Positions 1 through 5,353 of a stretch of DNA of 5,353 nt are shown one piece after another (the stretch's first letter is position 1; the number at the start of each line of letters is the position of its first letter). This DNA is from Bacteroidota bacterium (GTDB lineage: Bacteria > Bacteroidota > Bacteroidia > Chitinophagales > LD1): the NCBI GenBank assembly GCA_018267355.1, contig JAFDYP010000257.1, positions 1-5,353 of the forward strand. Reading direction: 5' to 3'. Made by a program: the position numbers and the translations under genes. The notes below the pieces were generated by a model. It did not search any database. It was not told where the DNA came from and was given only the letters and a program-made list of their open reading frames with translations.

Positions 1-55
1 AGACACTCCTTTGAAAAGAAAAAAAGGAAAGGTGATAAAATTCGATAACACCACA

Positions 56-74
56 TCTGCGTTACAAACGCAGA
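56..74. repeat. REP-like stem-loop with TTACAAA core
   Basis: A perfect 8-bp inverted repeat (TCTGCGTT / AACGCAGA) encloses the 3-nt loop ACA, so the centre reads GTTACAAAC. There is no T-run on either side, so it is not an intrinsic terminator. From general knowledge, hairpins with a TTACAAA or ATTACAAAT centre recur between genes in many Bacteroidota genomes, some near REP-associated tyrosine transposases. Assigning this copy to such a family is inference, because only one copy lies in the window. A weaker 5-bp inverted repeat (81-85 with 96-100) follows and may belong to the same unit. Confidence 0.45.
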
Positions 75-170
75 CGAGTAGTAGGGAGTCTTTCACCTAC
101 CCTAGTGTATTCGGGGATCCCGCATTTGGAGGTCGCATCAGGATGACAACATGGGTGGTACATAGAGCGG

Positions 171-201
171 TTTGGCAGCCGCTGGAAATTGCTTTACTTT
201 G
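171..201 (+). promoter_or_regulatory. Candidate Bacteroidota-type promoter for gatB
   Basis: TTTG at 171-174 and TTACTTTG at 194-201 are separated by 19 bases. This resembles the Bacteroidota sigma factor consensus of TTTG near -33 and TAnnTTTG near -7, with one mismatch in the -7 box (T for A at its second base). A start site around 207-209 would give a leader of about 15 nt before the gatB ATG, consistent with the absence of a Shine-Dalgarno sequence there. The match was made by eye. Confidence 0.5.
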
Positions 202-209
202 ACGGCTTA

Positions 210-219
210 GTCTATAGAC
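210..219. other. 10-bp perfect palindrome before gatB
   Basis: GTCTATAGAC is its own reverse complement. It lies between the candidate -7 box and the gatB start codon, 4 bases before the ATG. It could be an operator or a small leader structure, or it could be chance. A similar palindrome with the same CTATAG centre lies upstream of the next gene at 1811-1820. Confidence 0.25.
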
Positions 220-223
220 CATT

Positions 224-1675
224 ATGTCAGCTGTTTCAGATAAATATGAGGTGATAGTGGGGCTGGAGGTGCATGCGCAGCTCAGTACCCAGAGTAAGAT
301 GTACTGCGGGGACTCAGCGGCCTTTGGCGCTGCGCCCAATACGCAGGTGAGCCCGATCTCGCTGGGGCATCCGGGCACGTTGCCACGGGTGAACCGCAAG
401 GCGATAGAGTATGCCGTGAAGATAGGCCTGGCTACGGGCTGCACGATCAGGAGGGAGAACCAGTTTGCAAGGAAGAACTACTTCTATGCGGACCTGCCGA
501 AGGGCTACCAGATCACGCAGGACAAGACGCCGATCTGTGAGGGTGGGTTTATAGAATTTGAGGTGGCGGGCGAGAAGAAGCGCGTGGGACTGGAGCGTAT
601 CCACATGGAGGAGGACGCGGGCAAGAGCACGCATGACCTGGACCCGTACTTTACCCTCGTGGACCTGAACCGTGCGGGTGTGCCGCTGATAGAGATAGTG
701 AGCCGCCCGGATATACGCAGCAGTGACGAGGCCTACCAGTACCTGACAGAGGTGCGGAAGCTGGTGCGCTACCTGGATATCTGCGATGGCAATATGGAGG
801 AGGGATCTATGCGCTGCGATGCGAATATCTCGATCCGCCTGAAGGGCGATACAAAGCTGAACGCGCGCGTGGAGGTGAAGAACATGAACTCGATGCGCAA
901 TGTGAAGAAGGCGATAGAATATGAATTTGAGCGCCAGGTGGAGCTGATGGAGCGCGGCGAGCGGCTGGCGCAGGAGACGCGCGGCTATGATGCGCTGAAG
1001 GGGATCACCCTCTCGCAGCGTAGCAAGGAGATGGCGCATGACTACAGGTACTTTCCCGAGCCGGACCTGCCGCCGGTGATCGTGACTGATGAGTATGTAG
1101 ACGCGGTGCGCGCGGCGATGCCTAAGCTGAGCCGCGACCTGATAGTGGAGTACACTACGGTGTATGGCCTGCCGGAGTATGATGCGCGCGTGATCACGGA
1201 TGATAAGGATACAGCCTTCTACCTCAATGACCTGCTGGCGCTGACAAAGAACTACAAGGCGGCGTCTAACTGGCTGCTGGGCCCGATCAAGAGCTACCTG
1301 AATGAGAATGCGCTGGAGATAGCCGAGCTGCCTGTGAAACCGCAGACGATAGCCGACCTGATAGCGCTGATAGATGCGGGCAAGACGAACTTTGCCGTGG
1401 CGTCTCAGCGGGTGCTGCCGGAGCTGGTGGCTAACCCTACGGAATCGCCACTGGCGGTGCTGGAGCGCCTGAACCTGCTGCAGAGCAGTGACGAGGGTAT
1501 GATCAAGGACCTGGCGGTGGCTGTGCTGGCAAAGTACCCGGAGAAGGTGGCGGCGTATAAGGGTGGACAGAAGGGTCTGATGGGGCTATTTGTGGGTGAG
1601 GTGATCAAGGGTTCACAGGGCAAGGCGGATCCTAAGCTGGTGAATAAGATCATGGGGGAATTGCTGGCTTCTTAA
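224..1675 (+). CDS. gatB: Asp-tRNA(Asn)/Glu-tRNA(Gln) amidotransferase subunit B
   Basis: GatB is the tRNA-binding kinase subunit of the GatCAB complex. It activates the carboxylate of misacylated Glu-tRNA(Gln) or Asp-tRNA(Asn) with ATP, and ammonia supplied by GatA then makes Gln-tRNA or Asn-tRNA in the cytoplasm. The 483-residue length is normal for the family. The catalytic domain covers about residues 9-295, with GLEVHAQL (13-20), FARKNYFYADLPKGYQ (81-96), HMEEDAGKSTHD (127-138), DLNRAGVPLIEIVSRPD (147-163), MEEGSMRCDANIS (191-203), RVEVKNMNS (215-223) and DYRYFPEPDLPP (273-284). A helical linker and the YqeY-like C-terminal domain follow, ending in the typical tail GLMGLFVGEVIKGSQGKADP. 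The ATG at 224 is preferred because the family motif begins 12 residues later and a candidate promoter lies just upstream. No Shine-Dalgarno is visible. gatA and gatC are not in the window. No terminator follows, so read-through into the next gene is possible. The identification is secure; which tRNA is served cannot be told from this gene alone. Confidence 0.98.
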   Translation: MSAVSDKYEVIVGLEVHAQLSTQSKMYCGDSAAFGAAPNTQVSPISLGHPGTLPRVNRKAIEYAVKIGLATGCTIRRENQFARKNYFYADLPKGYQITQDKTPICEGGFIEFEVAGEKKRVGLERIHMEEDAGKSTHDLDPYFTLVDLNRAGVPLIEIVSRPDIRSSDEAYQYLTEVRKLVRYLDICDGNMEEGSMRCDANISIRLKGDTKLNARVEVKNMNSMRNVKKAIEYEFERQVELMERGERLAQETRGYDALKGITLSQRSKEMAHDYRYFPEPDLPPVIVTDEYVDAVRAAMPKLSRDLIVEYTTVYGLPEYDARVITDDKDTAFYLNDLLALTKNYKAASNWLLGPIKSYLNENALEIAELPVKPQTIADLIALIDAGKTNFAVASQRVLPELVANPTESPLAVLERLNLLQSSDEGMIKDLAVAVLAKYPEKVAAYKGGQKGLMGLFVGEVIKGSQGKADPKLVNKIMGELLAS

Positions 1676-1687
1676 TACAGGTTTAAC

Positions 1688-1711
1688 CGCAAAAGCGCGG
1701 AAACGCAAAAG
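1688..1711. repeat. Three period-8 units (CGCAAAAG type)
   Basis: Three adjacent 8-base units read CGCAAAAG, CGCGGAAA and CGCAAAAG; the first and third are identical. A related GCGCAAAAAAG string recurs at 1781-1791. The tract starts 12 bases after the gatB stop codon. From general knowledge, clusters of CGCAAAG-like words are common between genes in Bacteroidota, without an agreed function. The repeat itself is directly visible; any role is unknown. Confidence 0.55.
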
Positions 1712-1727
1712 GAGATACATTCTGAAC

Positions 1728-1754
1728 CACATAGAACACATAGATCACATAGGA
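1728..1754. repeat. Three period-9 units (CACATAGnn)
   Basis: Three adjacent 9-base units read CACATAGAA, CACATAGAT and CACATAGGA, all sharing CACATAG. They lie 16 bases after the period-8 tract in the same intergenic gap. The period is a multiple of three, but the units belong to no plausible reading frame: gatB has already ended and the lipoprotein gene starts 95 bases later. Function unknown. Confidence 0.6.
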
Positions 1755-1803
1755 ATACGGGGCTGCCCCAAAAAGGGTAAGCGCAAAAAAGATTTTAAAA
1801 TAG

Positions 1804-1820
1804 ATACTTTAGCTATAGCT
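1804..1820 (+). promoter_or_regulatory. Weak -7-like box and CTATAG palindrome
   Basis: ATACTTTAG (1804-1812) resembles the TTACTTTG box of the gatB promoter and lies 37 bases before the start codon of the lipoprotein gene. No TTG or TTTG is found at the expected distance upstream, so this is a weak promoter candidate. It overlaps a perfect 10-bp palindrome, AGCTATAGCT (1811-1820), which shares its CTATAG centre with the palindrome before gatB. If the box is used, the palindrome would sit at the transcription start. Confidence 0.3.
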
Positions 1821-1849
1821 CCGGACAGGGGCAATCAAGAAACAATACA

Positions 1850-3001
1850 ATGAAAAGACTGACATCTCTCGTGATACTGATACTGGTGGCTATGACCTCG
1901 TGCAATAGCGCGGGCGATGGTACGAAATATACCATAGACGGCGCTGTGAAGGGCGGTAGCGGCACGATCTACCTGGAGCGGCTAAACCTGAGCCAGATCA
2001 CGGTGATAGATAGCGCGAAGATCGCTGCTGGTGGGGACTTTCATATGTCGAGTACGGCAGAGAAGGGCTTCTACCGGCTGAGGATAGACAACCAGCACGC
2101 GTGGCTGATGCTGCTGGAGAATAAGCCATACAAGGTGGAGCTGGACTACAATACGCCGGGCACCGGGGCGAAGTTCAGCAAGGGTACGGAGAGCAATACG
2201 GAGTTTCAGGATGCGATCAAGACGATCAGCGAGCAGCAGCAAAAGCTACAGGCCATGAATAACCAGTTTCAGATGGCGCAAAATAGCGGCGCCGGCATGG
2301 ATACCCTGCAGAAGATGGCCACCGCCATACAGGCCGCCGGCATGCAGCTGGAAAACACCATGAAGCAGAAAGCCGCTGCCACCAAGGATGTGCTCGTGGC
2401 GCTGTACTATACGAGCTTCCTGCGTATGGACCACTACCCTGCTGAGAATAAGGCCATAGTAGAGCGCCTGGAGAAAGAAATGCCAACCTCGAGCTACGCC
2501 AAAGAGATGCGCACCCAGCTGACCAATATGGAGACACAGCTCAAGCAGCAGCAGCTGGCAGAGCAGTCTCAGGCGCAGACGGCTATCGGTGCGCAGGCGC
2601 CTGAGCTGGCATTCAAGGATCCGAGCGGCAAGGAGGTGAAGCTGAGCAGCCTGCGGGGCAAGGTGGTGCTGGTAGATTTCTGGGCGAGCTGGTGCGGCCC
2701 GTGCAGACGGGAAAACCCGAATGTAGTGGCAGCCTACAATAAGTTTAAGGATAAGGGCTTTACCATCTATAGCGTGTCTCTGGACCAGGATGGCGAGAAA
2801 TGGAAGGGCGCGATAGCACAGGACGGCCTGATATGGCCATACCATGTGAGCGACCTGGCGGGCTGGCAGAGTGCCGCTGCACGCACGTATGGTGTCAACT
2901 CGATACCGGCGCAGTTTCTGCTGGACAAGGAGGGCAAGATCATAGCCAAGAACCTGCGCGGCGACCAGCTGGAGGAGAAGCTCCGCGAGGTACTGCAATA
3001 G
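1850..3001 (+). CDS. TlpA-like thiol-disulfide lipoprotein (DUF4369 + thioredoxin)
   Basis: This is a predicted membrane-anchored thioredoxin-fold protein of 383 residues, likely acting on cysteines of exported proteins. Residues 1-17 form a lipoprotein signal (KR, hydrophobic core, then MTSC) with Cys18 as the probable lipidated residue; the lipobox is loose but acceptable for Bacteroidota. Residues about 25-115 resemble DUF4369, a beta-rich domain often found before TlpA-like domains. Residues about 118-245 form a Gln/Met-rich, probably helical or coiled-coil linker. Residues about 246-383 are an AhpC/TSA-Redoxin-type thioredoxin domain with VDFWASWCGPCRREN around the active site C282-x-x-C285 and the cis-proline loop GVNSIPA (Pro353). 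The ATG at 1850 is chosen because it begins directly at the signal peptide; no Shine-Dalgarno is seen. The gene ends in TAG, followed by a terminator. Reductase, isomerase or cytochrome-maturation (ResA-like) roles cannot be separated, and the substrate is unknown. No cytochrome c genes are nearby. Confidence 0.9.
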   Translation: MKRLTSLVILILVAMTSCNSAGDGTKYTIDGAVKGGSGTIYLERLNLSQITVIDSAKIAAGGDFHMSSTAEKGFYRLRIDNQHAWLMLLENKPYKVELDYNTPGTGAKFSKGTESNTEFQDAIKTISEQQQKLQAMNNQFQMAQNSGAGMDTLQKMATAIQAAGMQLENTMKQKAAATKDVLVALYYTSFLRMDHYPAENKAIVERLEKEMPTSSYAKEMRTQLTNMETQLKQQQLAEQSQAQTAIGAQAPELAFKDPSGKEVKLSSLRGKVVLVDFWASWCGPCRRENPNVVAAYNKFKDKGFTIYSVSLDQDGEKWKGAIAQDGLIWPYHVSDLAGWQSAAARTYGVNSIPAQFLLDKEGKIIAKNLRGDQLEEKLREVLQ

Positions 3002-3026
3002 GAAAAAGAAAAAGCATCTTTTTAGC

Positions 3027-3059
3027 AAAGCCGGGGAGTCTCTCCGGCTTTTTATTTTA
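3027..3059 (+). terminator. Rho-independent terminator of the lipoprotein gene
   Basis: AAAGCCGGGGA pairs with TCTCCGGCTTT over 11 bp (one G-T wobble) around the loop GTC. The T-rich run TTTATTTTA follows the hairpin's last Ts. It begins 25 bases after the TAG stop at 3001 and points in the direction of that gene. Confidence 0.9.
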
Positions 3060-3207
3060 TGGCGGGGCGGATAGCATAAACATAGCCATAGCGGGAGTGA
3101 CTGATAGTGGAGCGCTGCCAACAATCTATCCGGTAGAAGCGACTAAATGCAGACTGCCAGCTGCCGATATGGGTGGGACTGCCCTAATACCCGAAGGAGA
3201 CCTAGAG

Positions 3208-3228
3208 CTACCTCTCTAGCAGAGGTAG
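3208..3228. other. 8-bp hairpin beside the convergent terminator
   Basis: CTACCTCT (3208-3215) pairs perfectly with AGAGGTAG (3221-3228) around a 5-nt loop. Neither side has a T-run, so it is not an intrinsic terminator by itself. On the minus strand it lies just beyond the terminator of the secreted-protein gene. On the plus strand it lies just before the same hairpin. It could be part of a small RNA or a backup stop, or it could be chance. Confidence 0.35.
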
Positions 3229-3232
3229 GCAC

Positions 3233-3268
3233 AAAAAAAGATGGCTGCCTTGCGGGCAGCCATCTTTT
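3233..3268 (-). terminator. Strong terminator of the Omp28-like gene (possibly bidirectional)
   Basis: A perfect 14-bp stem, AAAAGATGGCTGCC (3236-3249) with GGCAGCCATCTTTT (3255-3268), encloses a 5-nt loop. Read on the minus strand, the hairpin ends in a run of seven Ts. It starts 18 bases after the stop codon of the minus-strand gene. The plus strand offers only TTTTG after the stem, so termination in that direction would be weaker. Confidence 0.92.
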
Positions 3269-3286
3269 GTGGATATGATGTATCGC

Positions 3287-5314
3287 TTATTTCTCGATAG
3301 AGAGTGGCAGTGAGCTCACTGTGCCATCTACAGTTACCTTGACAGTGTAGAGTCCGTTTGCCAGCTGGCTCACAGGTATCTTCACTGAGTGGGCACCTGC
3401 ATTGAGCAGTACAGAGTTTGGCTCAGATACTGTCTGACCGAGGCTGTTTACCAATACTATATCTACCATCTCATTCTTCTTGAGATCTATCTCCAGGGTA
3501 GCTATGGTAGAGGCAGGATTAGGATAGACACCGAGCTTATTGAGCTGAGCTGTTTCGCGGATGCCGGTATTGACATCCAGGAGAGAGGTCTCAGCAGCAT
3601 TCAGGACATAGCGGCGCTGTGTATTGGTATTGTATTCCTGTACCACGCCTATCAGCTTGACGAAGTGATTTCTCCAGCTAGGGTTGAGCGTCAGTGTGTA
3701 AGCCTTAGAGTATGTGCCACCGGCTGCAGGTGCAGACGGGATCACGGCTGGTGTACCCCATGCACCGCCTGCCATAGAGCGCAGTACGTGGTTTTGAGAC
3801 CAGTCACCTGCGGCACCATCGTTTGTGATAGTAGCAGGCAGGGTATTCAGATCGCTCTGGCCAGACATATAGCCATTAGGATCAGCATAGTAGTTTTCCT
3901 GATCATAGCCGGTACCAGAGGTGATCACAGAGTCTTCTACTACGTAGAGGTTAAACCTGTAGTCACCCTGAGAGAGACCATTGAGGAAGTCTGCATTGAC
4001 AGTCACGCTCAGTTGATTTGTAGTGCTGTCATAAGACTTGTCAGAGAGGCTCACATTGACCGGAGTAGCCTGTGAGGCGCGGAAGGTAGCCTCCTGCAGC
4101 TGCAGGTTTGTGTAGTTAGTATTAGTATACCCATAGAACCCAAGCGCTACGTCCTGCTGATCTATGTAGTATACGCGATCCACCATAGCTGATGGGAAGC
4201 CGGTATTGAAAGTATTGCTCACAGTGACACCGTCAGCTATCTGCATCAGATCAGATGTAGCACCACGGCCAGCCTGATCGTGTATAGCCACAGGTATGGC
4301 ACTAGGCATAGCGGCCACGAGGTCACGCACAGCAAATGCACCTCCAGGGCAATAGCCGCACCATGCACCGGTAAACTCTTCTACCAGGACATTCTTCTGC
4401 AGGCCTGCGACCTGAGGATAGAAGAAGATACCACTGGTAGATGCTGTATCATTGGCAGGTACCTGATCAGCTATAGAGCCATTGATATTGTCTGCCCAGA
4501 CTTTGAAGCTGTAGACACCTTCTGCCGGAGCAGTATAGCCAGGTATAGAGTATGAACCAGTAGCCAGCGCAGACAGTGTCGTGCTCACGTTTGATGATAC
4601 TGTGGCACCGCCGTTCACGCTATAGTTTAGCCTGAAGCTGGTCACGGTATCAAAACCCAGATTCTGGATCGTACCGGAGAGCGTAGCAGACTGAGACAGC
4701 CAGTTGTGCTCATATGTCTCTACTTTCTTGACAGACATGTCATAAGAAGGAAGGTCAGTCACCTGCATCTTGGTAAATGCAAGGATATATTCATTTGTAG
4801 CCACATCACGGAAAGCCACACGTACAGTCTGACCAGCATAAGCGGCCAGTGGGAGTACATGCACAGTGAGTGCACCCGGCTCTTCGATGGTCAGGACCGG
4901 TGCGCCAAAAGAGGTAGTGGCAGAGTCTGTAGTAGACACCCTCACCTCATATGAATCGCGATATGTATCATCCAGAGACTCGCCATACCATACCAGAGAG
5001 TAATTTGGCATACCTGTAGGGACGGTGATCTGTGGTGTGACGAGCCACCTGTCGCAAGGTATGGTCAGGTTATTGAACCATGAGGTGGTAGCGGCAAAGT
5101 AACCAGCAGAGGCAGAGCCTAATTCCACCCATCCGCCGCCATTGTTGAATGCATTCTGTGTAGCTGTACTGAAATTTGAATTTGCGGTCTGTCCGTCCAG
5201 TTTCCATGTCACAAATCCGCTGGGCAAAGACGATGATGTGGTAAAGTCCCAGGTCTGGGCAAATGCCGCAGACATCAGACCCATACCACACACCAGTGTA
5301 AAGAGCTTTTTCAT
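3287..5314 (-). CDS. Secreted Omp28-like protein with T9SS type A sorting domain
   Basis: This is a 675-residue exported protein. Residues 1-19 are a Sec signal peptide (KK, hydrophobic stretch, AFA before Gln20). Residues about 20-187 resemble a choice-of-anchor J / cleaved-adhesin beta-sandwich (WDFTTSSSLPSGF at 22-34, CDRWLVTPQI at 87-96, SLVWYGES at 106-113). Residues about 190-297 look like a CARDB/Ig-type domain (SATLSGTIQNLGFDTV). Residues about 303-580 match the Omp28-related family: a thioredoxin-like fold with EEFTGAWCGYCPGG (C319-x-x-C322), a probable cis-proline loop TGFPSAMVDR (Pro374), then a beta-rich part. Residues about 594-675 are the T9SS type A tail, beginning GVYPNPAS and containing LVNSLGQTV and LANGLYTVKV; this tail directs export through the type IX system and is usually removed at the surface. 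The ATG at 5314 begins the signal peptide. No Shine-Dalgarno is seen. Whether the CxxC pair is redox-active and what the protein binds are unknown. Confidence 0.9.
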   Translation of the reverse strand: MKKLFTLVCGMGLMSAAFAQTWDFTTSSSLPSGFVTWKLDGQTANSNFSTATQNAFNNGGGWVELGSASAGYFAATTSWFNNLTIPCDRWLVTPQITVPTGMPNYSLVWYGESLDDTYRDSYEVRVSTTDSATTSFGAPVLTIEEPGALTVHVLPLAAYAGQTVRVAFRDVATNEYILAFTKMQVTDLPSYDMSVKKVETYEHNWLSQSATLSGTIQNLGFDTVTSFRLNYSVNGGATVSSNVSTTLSALATGSYSIPGYTAPAEGVYSFKVWADNINGSIADQVPANDTASTSGIFFYPQVAGLQKNVLVEEFTGAWCGYCPGGAFAVRDLVAAMPSAIPVAIHDQAGRGATSDLMQIADGVTVSNTFNTGFPSAMVDRVYYIDQQDVALGFYGYTNTNYTNLQLQEATFRASQATPVNVSLSDKSYDSTTNQLSVTVNADFLNGLSQGDYRFNLYVVEDSVITSGTGYDQENYYADPNGYMSGQSDLNTLPATITNDGAAGDWSQNHVLRSMAGGAWGTPAVIPSAPAAGGTYSKAYTLTLNPSWRNHFVKLIGVVQEYNTNTQRRYVLNAAETSLLDVNTGIRETAQLNKLGVYPNPASTIATLEIDLKKNEMVDIVLVNSLGQTVSEPNSVLLNAGAHSVKIPVSQLANGLYTVKVTVDGTVSSLPLSIEK

Positions 5315-5340
5315 TGCTTGTTTTTTGGTAAAGAATGTAA

Positions 5341-5348
5341 TAAAGTAA
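5341..5348 (-). promoter_or_regulatory. Candidate -7 box of the Omp28-like gene
   Basis: On the minus strand this reads TTACTTTA, differing from the gatB -7 candidate TTACTTTG in one base. It lies 26 bases before the start codon. The matching -33 element would lie beyond the window edge, so the promoter cannot be confirmed. The remaining leader is AT-rich with an A-run just before the ATG. Confidence 0.35.
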
Positions 5349-5353
5349 CGAAA

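Noticed and set aside
56..130. A possible tRNA or structured leader before gatB
   Set aside because: The hairpins do not assemble into a cloverleaf. There is no T-arm GGTTCGA-type sequence and no 7-bp acceptor stem.
11..202. A 63-codon plus-strand frame from a TTG start upstream of gatB
   Set aside because: It runs through the REP-like hairpin and the candidate gatB promoter, has no recognisable domain, and its composition is unlike the real genes (it includes an ATT isoleucine codon, otherwise absent here).
314..1039. A 241-codon open frame on the minus strand inside gatB
   Set aside because: It is antisense to the most conserved part of gatB. Its Leu/Arg/His-rich translation is what this gene's codon bias yields on the opposite strand. 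No domain is recognisable.
1759..1769. GGGG-CTG-CCCC hairpin as a terminator for gatB
   Set aside because: The stem is only 4 bp and is followed by As rather than Ts on the plus strand, and the CCCC can alternatively pair with the GGG just after it. It does not qualify as an intrinsic terminator.
2246..3124. A 292-codon open frame on the minus strand across the lipoprotein gene
   Set aside because: It overlaps a well-supported gene and runs through its terminator hairpin. The translation is low-complexity and Leu/Arg-rich with no recognisable motif.
2800..3219. A 139-codon plus-strand frame extending past the lipoprotein gene
   Set aside because: Its first half is an out-of-frame reading of the thioredoxin domain and it crosses the terminator at 3027-3059. 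The tail shows no similarity I recognise.
3389..4075. A 228-codon plus-strand frame opposite the Omp28-like gene
   Set aside because: It is antisense to a complete gene with signal peptide, CxxC motif and sorting domain. The translation is Cys/Ile/Arg-rich and patternless.

Overview
The window looks like a chromosomal segment of a Bacteroidota bacterium, possibly of the Chitinophagales; that order-level placement is only an impression. The evidence is a C-terminal type IX secretion (T9SS) sorting domain on one protein, a DUF4369-type plus TlpA-like lipoprotein, start codons without Shine-Dalgarno sequences, and upstream boxes resembling the Bacteroidota TAnnTTTG promoter element. I see no phage, transposase, CRISPR, tRNA or rRNA gene.

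Layout from left to right: positions 1-223 are non-coding. They hold a REP-like hairpin (56-74), a good candidate promoter (171-201) and a 10-bp palindrome just before gatB. gatB (224-1675, +) encodes subunit B of the tRNA-dependent amidotransferase. The 174-bp gap after it carries two short tandem repeat tracts and a weak promoter candidate. The next gene (1850-3001, +) encodes a lipoprotein with an N-terminal DUF4369-like domain, a Gln/Met-rich helical linker and a C-terminal thioredoxin domain with a WCGPC active site. It ends at a clear rho-independent terminator (3027-3059). About 175 bp without a recognisable gene follow, then an 8-bp hairpin and a strong terminator serving the opposite strand. 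The last gene (3287-5314, -) converges on the lipoprotein gene. It encodes a large secreted Omp28-like protein with a choice-of-anchor-J-like N-terminus, an extracellular Ig/CARDB-like domain, a thioredoxin-like domain with a WCGYC motif and a T9SS type A tail.

The genes do not form an obvious pathway. gatB is housekeeping. The other two are both envelope or secreted proteins with CxxC thioredoxin-type motifs, but each has its own terminator and they are probably transcribed separately. I do not see a new multi-gene system here. The most unusual signals are sequence-level: an isoleucine codon choice (ATA or ATC, never ATT) that tracks the next base, an apparent excess of the word ATAG inside and outside genes, and period-8 and period-9 repeat tracts between genes.
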